DNA of 56,110 bases from Methanobrevibacter sp. (GTDB lineage Archaea; Methanobacteriota; Methanobacteria; Methanobacteriales; Methanobacteriaceae). Positions 1 through 9,669 of this stretch are shown piece after piece. The stretch lies in contig NZ_JAUNXX010000006.1 of the NCBI RefSeq assembly GCF_030539555.1, positions 1 to 56,110 on the forward strand, in the 5' to 3' direction. Below the pieces are notes generated by a model. The model had not been told where the DNA came from. It worked only from the letters and a program-made list of their open reading frames with translations, and did not search any database. The stretch's first letter is position 1, and every line of letters begins with the position of its first letter. Both the position numbers and the translations under genes were made by a program.

Positions 1-130
1 TATTGGAACATAAAAAATGAAAAAGAAAAAAATCACACAAGTTTTTGAAAGTGCCAGAAATATGTAGTTAATTTTATTAAAGTAGTTAACGATATATTAT
101 AATAGTATTAAATATTATCGTGGTGATTTA

Positions 131-2773
131 GTGAAAAGTTTCAAATTTTCAATTATTATACCTATTGATAACGTTGAAAATATAATTGATAATTCCATTA
201 AACAGATTTTAAACCAATCCATTAACTTTGAAGATAATATTCAGATAATCTTTGTAAACGATAATTGTGAAGACGATTCGCTTTCAGTATGCAGACAGTA
301 TCAGCAATCCTATCCGGAAAACATCATAATTACAGACGGTTCAATCAACGAGGCACTGAAGCTAATTAAGGGAGAATATGTGAGTTTCCTCAATATATGG
401 GATAAGATAACTGACAATACGCTTAAGAAAGTTTATTCCTTCTTTTCCAATAACGACTCTGTTGATATAGTCACAATTCCAATGTTCATGCTTGAGGGAA
501 ACAACAGACCACATGAACTGAACGAAAAATTCACGCAGAGGGAGGAAATCATTGACCTGACTGAAAGTCCATCCTATGTTCATCCGTACCTGAATGCATC
601 TTTCATAAGAAGGCAAATCGTTCAGGAATATGAATTCAATGAGGAGCTCATAGTCAAGAAAGGCTCATTTTACTTAAATAAGATTCTTATAAACCATCCG
701 AAATACGCCCTTTTAAACGACGGCGCCAAGTATTACTACATTGCACCTTCCGAGCAGGTTCAAATCAACATCAATAAGGATGAGAACAAAAGGCAGTATC
801 TGGATAACTTTTTTTATGTCTACTGCAGTGAAATGATAGACTATTCAATCGAAAAGTGCGGAGATGTTCCAAAATTCATACAGTTTTTACTTGTATATGA
901 GATAAGTAAGATTGGAATGCCGAAGGAGCTTTCGGATGTATACACTCAGGATGAGGCAGCCGATTTAATCAGAAAATTCAGGGAGATACTCTCATACATT
1001 GATGAGAAAACCATACTCGAGACAGATCCTTTGAATTTCTCGAAAAGGAATTTCCTAATGTATCTCAAAAAGGGCAACTTCAACGTTGAAGTCGACGCCA
1101 ACAACCATATCCTCATCAAGACAGGAGACCATCTGGTGAATGATTTGGAACTTAAAACTCTCAGACTTGATTACGTTGAGCGAAAACAGGGCAGACTGAA
1201 TATTTTGGGATTCTACAGAAGCTCATGTGACAAGGAGTTCATCGATGTTGAGGTCATAAAGGAAAATGAGGACAAAACCCGTGAAGTTTACAAGGGAATA
1301 TACAATGATTACGAGACATACCGGCCAAACGTCAAGTTCCTGGATGAGATTTGGGAGTACATGTACAACTTTGACGTATACATTCCTTTCAGAGAGGATG
1401 AGAACTTCACAGTCACATTCAATGTAATATATGAGGAAAACGGAAAGAGGGTCAAGTTCGAGCCGCCTCTGAGTTTTGGAACATACTGCAACCTGTCAAG
1501 ATACAGCCATTACTTCAAGTCCGGCGAAAAGATAGTTGCATACACAAACAACAACATTGTCGTTTATCCGTATTCAACCAAAAACATGCTCAGGAATGAA
1601 TTCCATTCCGTCATGAAGATATTTACCACTTCAAGAAGACCTCAATTCATGTACAGCATATTCATAAGGTTCTGGTATTTGCTTGCATATCCGTTTTTGA
1701 GAAACAAGCGCATATGGCTTTTCAGCGACAGGCCTACACATGCCGATGACAATGCAAAGCACCTCTTCCAGTATGCGATTGAACAGGACGACGGCATCGA
1801 TAAGTACTTCGTAGTCCAAAGGGATGTTCCCGATTACAAGGACATGAAAAAGATAAGCAAAAACGTTCTTGCTTTCAAATCCCTGAAAAATAAGATTTAT
1901 TACCTTTACGCTGAAAAAATCATAGTAAGCCATATTATCGACAAGTTCGCACATCCTCTGGCTTACAGAAATAAGGTGCTCTACAGCGGACTAGCAAATT
2001 CTGACAAGTACTTCCTGCAGCATGGAGTCATTGAAGGGGACCTCTCAGACAGGCTGAGCAAGCCAATGAGGAATCTGTCAATGTTTCTGACAAGCGCCGA
2101 TTTGGAGAGAAAATCTATTGTAGAAAATCACTGCTACAATTTTGATCCTCACAGGGTTCCTGCCCTGGGACTTCCAAGATTCGACACCCTGACAAATGAG
2201 AATGTTGAAAAGCAGATTCTTCTGATTCCGACATGGAGGTCATACATTAAGGGAGAAGAATCATTGCTCACCTCAGAGTATTACTTAAAGCTTAAAAATA
2301 TTTTAAACGATGAAAGATTGTTGGATAAGATGAGGAAAACCGGATATAGGCTGGTGTTCAAGCTTCACCCTGAGATGTATCCATATGCCGAATACTTTGA
2401 AAACGACCATGATGAGGTTGTCATATCAACAGGCGAACACTATCAGGATTTCTTCAACAAATCTTCACTCATGATTACCGACTACTCGACTGTGGCCTTC
2501 GACTTTGCATATCTTAAAAAACCGTTGATATACTACCAGTATGCCGATGAATATCACTATGATAAGGGATATTTCGATTTTGAAACTTTAGGTTTCGGAG
2601 ATGTAATCAAAGGAGAGGACGAGTTGATAGACAGAATTATTGAATATATTGATGCGGGATGTAAGATGGATGAAAAATATGTTAATAGAGTTGATTCATT
2701 CTTCAAATTCCCTGATGACAAAAATACTAGAAAACGTGTATACGAATGGATTTTAAACGATAAAACAAATTAA
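131..2773 (+). CDS. GT2 / CDP-glycerol glycerophosphotransferase fusion protein
   Basis: 880-residue protein starting at GTG 131 behind a GGTGAT ribosome binding site. The first ~230 residues resemble a GT2 glycosyltransferase (FSIIIPIDN, NQSINF), but the usual DxD is not obvious, so this half may be degenerate. Residues ~510-870 match the CDP-glycerol:poly(glycerophosphate) glycerophosphotransferase (TagB/TagF) family, with WLFSDRP, FLQHG, IPTWR, FKLHPEM and MITDYST motifs. Family members transfer glycerol-phosphate or ribitol-phosphate units to teichoic-acid-like polymers at the inner membrane face. With the GT/ATP-grasp cluster 4 kb downstream, a role in a phosphodiester-linked surface polymer is inferred. 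The region from 1 to 130 holds only a TATA-like stretch near 91-106. Confidence 0.85.
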   Translation: MKSFKFSIIIPIDNVENIIDNSIKQILNQSINFEDNIQIIFVNDNCEDDSLSVCRQYQQSYPENIIITDGSINEALKLIKGEYVSFLNIWDKITDNTLKKVYSFFSNNDSVDIVTIPMFMLEGNNRPHELNEKFTQREEIIDLTESPSYVHPYLNASFIRRQIVQEYEFNEELIVKKGSFYLNKILINHPKYALLNDGAKYYYIAPSEQVQININKDENKRQYLDNFFYVYCSEMIDYSIEKCGDVPKFIQFLLVYEISKIGMPKELSDVYTQDEAADLIRKFREILSYIDEKTILETDPLNFSKRNFLMYLKKGNFNVEVDANNHILIKTGDHLVNDLELKTLRLDYVERKQGRLNILGFYRSSCDKEFIDVEVIKENEDKTREVYKGIYNDYETYRPNVKFLDEIWEYMYNFDVYIPFREDENFTVTFNVIYEENGKRVKFEPPLSFGTYCNLSRYSHYFKSGEKIVAYTNNNIVVYPYSTKNMLRNEFHSVMKIFTTSRRPQFMYSIFIRFWYLLAYPFLRNKRIWLFSDRPTHADDNAKHLFQYAIEQDDGIDKYFVVQRDVPDYKDMKKISKNVLAFKSLKNKIYYLYAEKIIVSHIIDKFAHPLAYRNKVLYSGLANSDKYFLQHGVIEGDLSDRLSKPMRNLSMFLTSADLERKSIVENHCYNFDPHRVPALGLPRFDTLTNENVEKQILLIPTWRSYIKGEESLLTSEYYLKLKNILNDERLLDKMRKTGYRLVFKLHPEMYPYAEYFENDHDEVVISTGEHYQDFFNKSSLMITDYSTVAFDFAYLKKPLIYYQYADEYHYDKGYFDFETLGFGDVIKGEDELIDRIIEYIDAGCKMDEKYVNRVDSFFKFPDDKNTRKRVYEWILNDKTN

Positions 2774-2780
2774 AGGTGTA

Positions 2781-3209
2781 ATGATGTATAGAAAAATTCT
2801 ACTTCCAACCGACGGATCAGGTTATGCAGAAGATGAAGTTAAAAGAGCAACCAAACTTCTCAGTGAAGGCGGTGAAATAATAGTCCTGTCCGTTGCAGGC
2901 AAGCTGACATCATCTGCTTTCCAGTCAAGGTCAAATGTTAAGAAAGTTAACAGAGGCCTTTATCAGGAAGCTGAGGAAAATGTTGAACACATGAAAGACC
3001 TTTTTGATGAATCAGTCAATGTTAGGGGAATGGTTGTCGTCGGATTTCCGGCAGAAACCATCAAAAAGGTTGCAGAAGAGGAAAAAGTTGACCTGATTAT
3101 TATCTCAGCATCAGGTAAAAGCGGCCTTCACAGGTTCGTCCTTGGAAGCGTTGCCGAAAAGGTATTGAAAAATTCTGAAATCGATGTGTTGCTGGTGCCT
3201 AACAAGTAA
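2781..3209 (+). CDS. Universal stress protein (UspA family)
   Basis: 142 residues. KILLPTDGSGYAEDEVKRA at the N terminus and ASGKSGLHRFVLGSVAEKVL at the C terminus are the nucleotide-binding signatures of the ATP-binding UspA fold. It lies 7 bases after the preceding stop, and a second ATG follows directly at 2784. Its job is not specified by context. The next gene follows after 15 bases, so co-transcription with it is likely. Confidence 0.9.
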   Translation: MMYRKILLPTDGSGYAEDEVKRATKLLSEGGEIIVLSVAGKLTSSAFQSRSNVKKVNRGLYQEAEENVEHMKDLFDESVNVRGMVVVGFPAETIKKVAEEEKVDLIIISASGKSGLHRFVLGSVAEKVLKNSEIDVLLVPNK

Positions 3210-3224
3210 AAGTGGTGTGAATTT

Positions 3225-3617
3225 ATGGATACGAAAAAGGTTATAATTGCAGTTGTGGTTATCTTGCTGATAGCTATCGGCGCATTTGCTTTCATTTCTG
3301 CCAATTCCCATGACACTAAAATCGAACTGACAAGCAACAGGACCCTGAAAAATGGGGATGCCATGACATTTGTTCTTAAGGATAACTACAGAAATGTTTA
3401 TCCAAATCAGGTCATTGACGTTAAGATTTTAGATGATTCAGGATGGGCGACCAAGTATAATGCAACAACCGATGAGAACGGTCAGGCAAGTGTCATCATA
3501 ATGGCTTTGGATAACGGTAATTATACTGTTCATTCAACATTCAACGGAACACTGTTCCTGTCAAAGTCAAAATCTGTAAATGATTTGGAAATTAATGATG
3601 GCCTTGAAAGTTATTGA
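3225..3617 (+). CDS. Small membrane-anchored Ig-like domain protein
   Basis: 130 residues: one N-terminal hydrophobic segment (residues ~5-26) followed by a single beta-rich domain. The pattern NGDAMTFVLKDNYRNVYPNQ ... DENGQASVIIMALDNGNYTV is the usual Ig-like/Big-like repeat of Methanobrevibacter surface proteins. It is preceded by a GGTGTGA-type ribosome binding site. It is probably displayed outside the membrane. The function is unknown, and it is much shorter than typical adhesin-like proteins. Confidence 0.7.
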   Translation: MDTKKVIIAVVVILLIAIGAFAFISANSHDTKIELTSNRTLKNGDAMTFVLKDNYRNVYPNQVIDVKILDDSGWATKYNATTDENGQASVIIMALDNGNYTVHSTFNGTLFLSKSKSVNDLEINDGLESY

Positions 3618-3779
3618 AAGTTTCAACAAAAACTTTTAATTTATTCTTTTTTTATAATAATATTCAATATTTCTGTTTTTTGTTTAATTTAGTGATTAGC
3701 TTATTTTAAAAAAATGAATAAAAATACATAAATATATCTAAAAATATACAATATTATGTAGATTATTTTCTACTAAAAT

Positions 3780-3793
3780 ATAGTTATAACTAT
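3780..3793. promoter_or_regulatory. 14-bp perfect palindrome upstream of amino acid ABC operon
   Basis: ATAGTTATAACTAT lies between a TATA-rich stretch (3735-3775) and the start codon at 3807. It could be an operator for the transporter operon, but AT-rich palindromes arise easily by chance here. The gap 3618-3806 otherwise shows only AT-rich promoter-like sequence. Confidence 0.3.
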
Positions 3794-3806
3794 TTGGTGT
3801 TTTAAA

Positions 3807-4637
3807 ATGAATAAAAAGATAGGTTTTATTTTAGCTTTAGTCCTCGTATCTTTAATGATGGTAGGATCTGTAAGCGCAGGTTTATTTGACTTTTTGGGCG
3901 GAAACAATACTAATCAAACCGCAAACGATGAAAATACTTTCATCGTAGGATTTGATGCAGAATTCCCTCCATACGGATATAAAGACGACAGTGGAAACTA
4001 CACTGGTTTCGACTTAGACTTGGCGAAAGAAGTTTGTGAAAGAAACAACTGGACCTTCAAGGCTCAACCAATTGATTGGGATGCAAAAGACGCTGAATTA
4101 AGTTCCGGATCCATCGACTGTATTTGGAACGGATTCACTATCGACGGAAGAGAAAACGACTACACCTGGTCCAACGCATATTTCGACAACAAACAGATAT
4201 TTGTTGTAAAATCAGATTCAAACATTACTAGCATTTCAGATTTATCTGGAAAAACTGTAGAAACACAAAAAGACTCCTCAGCATTAGCTGCTCTTAACGG
4301 AGACAACAAAACTATCAAAGACACATTCGCTACCTTAACTGAAGTGGCTGACTATAACACCGCATTCATGGACCTTGAATCCGGTGCATGTGATGCAGTG
4401 GCTATGGATATCGGTGTTGCAGAATACGACATCAAAAACAAAAATGATTCTGCCGCTGACTTTGAAATATTGAATGAATCTATTACAACCGAAAAATATG
4501 GTATCGGATTCAAACAAGGCAATGACGCATTGAAAGACAAAGTACAAGCTACTTTGGATGAAATGTTCAAAGATGGTACCGTAACCAAAATCGCACAAAA
4601 ATACGGTATCTCTGAAGATGCTTTAATCCAACCATAA
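3807..4637 (+). CDS. Polar amino acid ABC transporter, substrate-binding protein
   Basis: 276 residues. The signal peptide spans residues 1-24 and ends in SVSA. The mature part is a family 3 extracellular solute-binding protein: FIVGFDAEFPPYGYKDDSGNYTGFDLDLA, the IDCIWNGFTIDGRE strand and a C-terminal KYGIGFKQGN. Family 3 proteins capture polar amino acids (glutamine, histidine, arginine, cystine and others). The ligand cannot be told from sequence alone. It is the first gene of a compact transporter operon with the permease and ATPase that follow. Confidence 0.92.
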   Translation: MNKKIGFILALVLVSLMMVGSVSAGLFDFLGGNNTNQTANDENTFIVGFDAEFPPYGYKDDSGNYTGFDLDLAKEVCERNNWTFKAQPIDWDAKDAELSSGSIDCIWNGFTIDGRENDYTWSNAYFDNKQIFVVKSDSNITSISDLSGKTVETQKDSSALAALNGDNKTIKDTFATLTEVADYNTAFMDLESGACDAVAMDIGVAEYDIKNKNDSAADFEILNESITTEKYGIGFKQGNDALKDKVQATLDEMFKDGTVTKIAQKYGISEDALIQP

Positions 4638-4670
4638 GTTAATTAGTTAAAAGAGGGGAGAATTAGTTAT

Positions 4671-5321
4671 ATGATATTAAGTACAGTAATTGAACAATTG
4701 CTTGGAGGTATGGTTACTTCCATAGAAATTTTCTTGCTTACTTTATTATTCTCTCTTCCTCTCGGTTTAGTCGTGGCCGGGGGAAGAATGAGTAATTTTG
4801 CACCGTTGAGGTGGATTGCAAAGATTTACATTTCTATCATGAGAGGCACACCATTAATGTTACAGTTAATTGTTGTGTTCTTCGGACCATACTACCTATT
4901 CGGAATGAGTCTTTCCAGTGATTATAGATTTATTGCTGTAATTATTGCATTTACAATTAATTATGCGGCTTATTTCGCTGAAATTTATAGGGGTGGAATT
5001 GAATCCATTAACAGCGGACAATATGAGGCTGCTCAGGTATTGGGTTATAGTAAAATTGAAACATTCTTTATTATAATACTGCCTCAGGTAATTAAAGTGG
5101 TTCTTCCTTCAGTTACTAATGAAGTAATTACTCTTGTTAAGGACACTTCACTTTCATTTGTTATTGCAATTCCGGAAATGTTTACAGTAGCCAAACAGAT
5201 TGCAGCAGCAGATGCATCAATTGCCGCATTGCTGGTTGCAGGTGTATTCTATTACATATTCAACATACTTGTTGCCTTTGTAATGGAACGCATAGAAAAA
5301 AGACTTGATTATTATGAATAG
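4671..5321 (+). CDS. Polar amino acid ABC transporter, permease (HisM/GlnP type)
   Basis: 216 residues with about five membrane segments. The N-terminal GMVTSIEIFLLTLLFSLPLG and MRGTPLMLQ are typical of HisM/GlnP permeases. The EAA loop that contacts the ATPase is present as GQYEAAQVLGYSKIETF. A strong GAGGGGAG ribosome binding site lies at 4652-4660. It probably works as a homodimer, since no second permease gene is present. Confidence 0.93.
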   Translation: MILSTVIEQLLGGMVTSIEIFLLTLLFSLPLGLVVAGGRMSNFAPLRWIAKIYISIMRGTPLMLQLIVVFFGPYYLFGMSLSSDYRFIAVIIAFTINYAAYFAEIYRGGIESINSGQYEAAQVLGYSKIETFFIIILPQVIKVVLPSVTNEVITLVKDTSLSFVIAIPEMFTVAKQIAAADASIAALLVAGVFYYIFNILVAFVMERIEKRLDYYE

Positions 5322-5336
5322 AGGAGGAATATTAAA

Positions 5337-6020
5337 ATGAGTTTGCTTGAAGTCAGAAATCTTAAAAAAAGCTTTAATGATAATGTAGTTCTAAAGGATA
5401 TTTCTCTTAATGTCGAAAAGGGTGAAGTCTTGGCCATTATAGGACCGTCCGGTTCAGGCAAATCAACATTGCTCAGATGCATAACAGACCTAGAACAGGA
5501 AGACAGTGGAGTGATAGATTTCGATGGTACTTTCGGATTGGTTTTCCAGAACTTCAATCTGTTCCCGCACCATTCAGTAATGAAAAACATTACAAATGCA
5601 CCTATCAAAGTGCAGAAAAGAGACAAAAGCGAAGTGTTCGCTCATGCCCGTGACATTTTAAAGAAGATGGGCCTTGAAGACAAGGAGGATGCCTATCCTT
5701 GCGAACTTTCAGGAGGCCAGCAACAACGTGTATCAATTGCAAGGGCTCTGGCGATGAACCCGGACATACTGTTTTTCGATGAACCGACATCAGCACTCGA
5801 TCCTGAACTGACAGGTGAGATTCTTGAAGTCATAAGGGAGCTTGCAGCTGAAAAAATGACAATGGTAATCGTCACACACGAAATGGCATTCGCCCGTAAT
5901 GTGGCAGACACCATCATATTCATGGATGGAGGAGTCATTGTTGAAGAGGGTTCTCCCGAAGAGGTTTTCTCATCCGACAATCAGAGGATGAAAGACTTTT
6001 TAGGCAAATTTTACGACTGA
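5337..6020 (+). CDS. Polar amino acid ABC transporter, ATP-binding protein (GlnQ type)
   Basis: 227 residues. Walker [10 protein letters not shown] lies at residues 36-44, followed by a Q-loop ([10 protein letters not shown]), signature LSGGQQQR, Walker [15 protein letters not shown] and the switch histidine in VTHEMAF. The protein is slightly short for the family (~240) but has every motif. It sits 15 bases behind the permease with a GGAGGA ribosome binding site and is the last gene of the operon. Confidence 0.95.
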   Translation: MSLLEVRNLKKSFNDNVVLKDISLNVEKGEVLAIIGPSGSGKSTLLRCITDLEQEDSGVIDFDGTFGLVFQNFNLFPHHSVMKNITNAPIKVQKRDKSEVFAHARDILKKMGLEDKEDAYPCELSGGQQQRVSIARALAMNPDILFFDEPTSALDPELTGEILEVIRELAAEKMTMVIVTHEMAFARNVADTIIFMDGGVIVEEGSPEEVFSSDNQRMKDFLGKFYD

Positions 6021-6154
6021 AGATATTCATTTATCTTTAAACTTTTTTTCTTATTTTCCAGTTTAATGTTCACGCTAAAATTAAATAACTTTATTTAATA
6101 TTGTGAATAAAATATTATTAAACAAATATATTTTTGAAGGGGTTGTATTATCTT

Positions 6155-6826
6155 ATGATATGTCCTAGTTGTAATACTGAAAATAACGAAGGTGCAAAAT
6201 TTTGCAAAAAATGTGGTAACCCTCTCGAAAAGAGGGCAGTTAGTCATCAGAACATGATTAACTCAATGAACAAAGATAAGAAAGACAATACTAAGATTAT
6301 TATCGCTGCATTAATTGTAATAGTCGTCGTTTTGGCCGGTGCTTTCATATACCTTCAGGGATTCGGCAGCTCACAGGAAAACAGTGAATCTTCCCAGAGT
6401 GACGCTTCAAGTTCCGTTTCTCAAGCAGACAACAATAATACTGCAACTGCCTCACAGGCTTCAAGTTCATCAAATTCACCTAAAACAGCTACACCTACAT
6501 CAACTTCAATGAAGATACAGGGTGGAAGTTTCTATACCGGAAGTGAATTGAGTGACTTGACATATGCAAGTATTTATGTAGGTAAGGAAAATGCTGGAAA
6601 ATCTGTTATTGTCCAGATATGGTACAGCAGAGACGGTTCAACTCTAAACCATGGAAATATGGTGCCTGCTACCGTTCACTCAGATGGATATCTAGAAATA
6701 TCAAGTGCAGATGCATATTCATATTATCCGGATTATGCTACAATTAATCTCTACGACAGCAATTCAAATCTTATGGATACACAAAGTGTTTCATTATCCC
6801 CATCCAGCGGTACTCAAACATTCTAG
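6155..6826 (+). CDS. Zinc-ribbon, single-TM protein with Ser-rich linker
   Basis: 223 residues from ATG 6155, chosen because GAAGGGG lies upstream; a TTG at 6134 would place the ribosome binding site inside the gene. Residues 3-22 form a zinc ribbon (CPSCN ... CKKCG). One membrane segment covers residues ~47-68. It is followed by a Ser/Thr/Asn-rich linker and a beta-rich domain of ~100 residues (SFYTGSELSDLTYASIYVGK). The topology suggests a cytoplasmic zinc ribbon and an external domain. The function is unknown. Confidence 0.75.
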   Translation: MICPSCNTENNEGAKFCKKCGNPLEKRAVSHQNMINSMNKDKKDNTKIIIAALIVIVVVLAGAFIYLQGFGSSQENSESSQSDASSSVSQADNNNTATASQASSSSNSPKTATPTSTSMKIQGGSFYTGSELSDLTYASIYVGKENAGKSVIVQIWYSRDGSTLNHGNMVPATVHSDGYLEISSADAYSYYPDYATINLYDSNSNLMDTQSVSLSPSSGTQTF

Positions 6827-6850
6827 TTGAGTACTACTTTTTTTATTTTT
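6810..6850 (+). terminator. Hairpin terminator
   Basis: GTACTCAA (6810-6817) pairs with TTGAGTAC (6827-6834). T-rich sequence follows. The hairpin spans the stop codon of the zinc-ribbon gene. Confidence 0.7.
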
Positions 6851-6979
6851 TTTAATTTAAAATAACTATTTTTTGATAATTTCAAGGATATATTTATATT
6901 GATTGATTTAAATATTATTTAATAAGACTAATTATAGTTTAAGGGATTGTTACAAAATTTTAAAGTGGGATAGGAAAAT

Positions 6980-9652
6980 ATGTATGGAAAAATAATTGTT
7001 GTTGCAGATAATGTAAATTCTTGTTTTAATGTGGATTTGTTGAATGAGGAAATCCGTAAAAATCGTCTACAAGTCGTTGGAGTATTGTTCAATGAAATAA
7101 ATCTCGATGCCGATAATGTTAAGGTTTTCAAATCATTTGAAGAAATTAAAGATATTGAATTTGACTATTTCATAACACTGAGAAGCGATAAAAAGGTATA
7201 TGATGAAATAATTGATGAACATCACTTCAAACAGAAGATTATTCCTGCCCATGCATTCAAAGTAAATCATTTTGATTTCAGGGATTATATAATGCTCCTT
7301 GATAACGTTCCGTCAGTTATTTGTAACAACCATTGGGGAGGCCTCCTATTCAATAGATTGGGATTAAGATACAATTCCCCTTTTGTCAATACTAAGATAT
7401 CCTCTGAAGATTTCATTAGGCTTGCTCAAAACTTTGACCATTACATGAGTCAGGAACTGAAACAGGTGAAAAGTGAAGAGAAATATCCCATTGCAAAGTT
7501 GGATGACATTCTTATTAATTTCGATACCTATGACAGTTTCAAGGATGCCAAAAACGATTGGGATAGAAGAAAACAAAGAATCAATTATGACAATCTTGTT
7601 TTTGAAGCAATAATTGAGGACATTGATGTTGCACGGCAGTTTGATTCATTGGACTTATCTAAAAGGCTTTGTTTCTGTCCTGAAAGTTTAAGTGACAGAT
7701 GCATAGACTTCACCTATCTGAGTAAAGGCAACTATGACAAGAGCTGCAATGAAACGGCATTTGAATTTTTCCCGCTGTTCAATCTGATTGACCTGCTTTT
7801 GCACTTCAGCCCGGAAACATGGTATTCTTCATTAAGCAAAAACAATTATGAGGGTTATCTCAACTATGTAAATTCCGAATACGGTCAAATCGAACTTAGA
7901 AGATTTGCTGATTTGGATGACAGCGTCAGATGGGAACTGGATGATAAGATTGAAGCGTATAAATTCGTGGATGATTATGGTGTAGTTCATCCAAAAATCA
8001 TTGACCGATTTGAAGATGTTGAAAAGTTGAGGGCTCTGAAGAATAATGGGGAATTGCCTGACAGGTTCGTGTTAAAAATTTCAAACAGGTCTACAGCAAA
8101 GGGCGTGCTGCTTTTAGACAAAATCGATGATACTCTATACTTTGAAAACTTCACTTCAAGAATGCTGAACATCAATGGAATCATAGGCGAAGAGAAAAAA
8201 GTAGAATCCAAAAAGGTCAGGGTATTGAGAAGCACATACTTCTTCATTGAGGAATTGATTGAAAATTTCATTCCGGATTATACCATACCCTATGACTATA
8301 AGGTTTTCTGCGTTAACGGAATACCTAAGTTGATTGTTCAGGTTTCAAGAAACGTCGGACACATGGAAGTCGCACTGTTTGACGGCAATTTCATTCCATT
8401 AAGGGAAGGTATCGACTGGTTTTTAAAACCGAACAAGGCCGATTTGGCCATTCCTATAATTCCGCCATCCGCATGCGAAATAATAAGCCAATCAATAAAG
8501 ATAGCTAAGGAATCCGATCCGAAACAGGTGAGGATCGATTGGTTTGACGATGGTGAAAAGCCAGTATTCGGCGAATTCACTTTCTGTTCAGGTTCATCAT
8601 TCACCGGTACTTTTACTCTGCCGAAGGACATGTGGGATAATATTGACAGGACACATGATGAGGAATATTATGTGGACTATCCCAGAAAAGGTTACAGCAT
8701 AGATTCTAAAAGGTTGCATGAGGTTGCAGGCATTGGCCTGAAGCATAGGACAAGAGAATACATGGAGCTGCTTCAAAGATCCAGCCAGGGTAATGTGAAA
8801 GCCATGCGCCAGATGGTTGCATATTTCAACAAGCTTTCAAAGCGTGAGAAAAACAAATCCCGAAAGTTATTGTATGCTCACCTTGAAACCGCCTGGGAAG
8901 AAGTGTTGTCACAGCAAAATCCACATTATACAGAGGGAATATGTAGAAAGGTGGATTATAATTATGGTTTCATTCAATCAAAAACAGATTATTTCACAAA
9001 TAGAGTTAATGAGACTAGAGAATCATTGTATATAAGTGCTCAAAAGAGCAGTTGGTATAGGGACAAATACTATAGGTTCTTGTTTAATTTCTGCAGAGAG
9101 GAATTTGACCTGTCAAATGAAACCTTTAAACAGCAAATCAATGCCCTTCCTAAAATAAGCTATGATGATGTTGTCATATTGTCCCGTGAGGCCGAAAAGA
9201 ATATCAAAAACAAAAGAAAATTGCTTCCTGTCAATGGAGTCAATTGGAGAAAATATACTTATCTGTTTGCCAAGTGCATTTTAAATCCGAATGAAAACAT
9301 ATTGGCTCTTCCTGTTGAGCTGCCCCCTGATCAGGGCGGAAATCATATTGATGAGGACATTCCAAAAGCGGATTATATTGCATTGGTTAGTGAGTTGGTT
9401 GATTTTGTTGATGCGAAAGGTTACTTGCCTAACAATCTATTGTACAAGGGCTATAAAATCAAACCGTTTTTATATTGCTATGAATTTGCAAGGATATTGA
9501 ACTATTATGATGAAAATGGCAGCCTTCCTGATTCCTGGAACTTCAACTCTAATGTCTATGAAGTTAAAAAGCAAGAGAAAAAAGAGAAAGCCGAACAAGA
9601 AACACCTTCCGCGAAAGCAGGACTTTTAAGTAAAATTAAAAATAAATTATGA
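6980..9652 (+). CDS. DUF1919 / TupA-like ATP-grasp protein with C-terminal pseudomurein-binding-like repeats
   Basis: 890 residues. Residues ~75-230 resemble DUF1919, a domain found in polysaccharide genes (SVICNNHWGGLLFNRLGLRY; WDRRKQRINYDN). Residues ~340-545 form a TupA-like ATP-grasp domain (DRFVLKISNRS, DYKVFCVNG, VRIDWFDDG, FGEFTFCSG). TupA acts in teichuronopeptide synthesis, and ATP-grasp enzymes join carboxyl to amino groups. Residues ~734-771 and ~801-850 look like two pseudomurein-binding repeats (LPVNGVNWRKYTYLFAKCIL; FVDAKGYLPNN). There is no signal peptide, so these repeats would be cytoplasmic. It is the first gene of the glycopolymer cluster, with a GGGATAGG ribosome binding site. 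Confidence 0.75.
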   Translation: MYGKIIVVADNVNSCFNVDLLNEEIRKNRLQVVGVLFNEINLDADNVKVFKSFEEIKDIEFDYFITLRSDKKVYDEIIDEHHFKQKIIPAHAFKVNHFDFRDYIMLLDNVPSVICNNHWGGLLFNRLGLRYNSPFVNTKISSEDFIRLAQNFDHYMSQELKQVKSEEKYPIAKLDDILINFDTYDSFKDAKNDWDRRKQRINYDNLVFEAIIEDIDVARQFDSLDLSKRLCFCPESLSDRCIDFTYLSKGNYDKSCNETAFEFFPLFNLIDLLLHFSPETWYSSLSKNNYEGYLNYVNSEYGQIELRRFADLDDSVRWELDDKIEAYKFVDDYGVVHPKIIDRFEDVEKLRALKNNGELPDRFVLKISNRSTAKGVLLLDKIDDTLYFENFTSRMLNINGIIGEEKKVESKKVRVLRSTYFFIEELIENFIPDYTIPYDYKVFCVNGIPKLIVQVSRNVGHMEVALFDGNFIPLREGIDWFLKPNKADLAIPIIPPSACEIISQSIKIAKESDPKQVRIDWFDDGEKPVFGEFTFCSGSSFTGTFTLPKDMWDNIDRTHDEEYYVDYPRKGYSIDSKRLHEVAGIGLKHRTREYMELLQRSSQGNVKAMRQMVAYFNKLSKREKNKSRKLLYAHLETAWEEVLSQQNPHYTEGICRKVDYNYGFIQSKTDYFTNRVNETRESLYISAQKSSWYRDKYYRFLFNFCREEFDLSNETFKQQINALPKISYDDVVILSREAEKNIKNKRKLLPVNGVNWRKYTYLFAKCILNPNENILALPVELPPDQGGNHIDEDIPKADYIALVSELVDFVDAKGYLPNNLLYKGYKIKPFLYCYEFARILNYYDENGSLPDSWNFNSNVYEVKKQEKKEKAEQETPSAKAGLLSKIKNKL

Positions 9653-9669
9653 TAATCGAGGTTATATGA

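Noticed and set aside
6134..6154. TTG start at 6134 for the zinc-ribbon protein
   Set aside because: It would include the ribosome binding site in the coding sequence; ATG 6155 gives the zinc ribbon directly at the N terminus.
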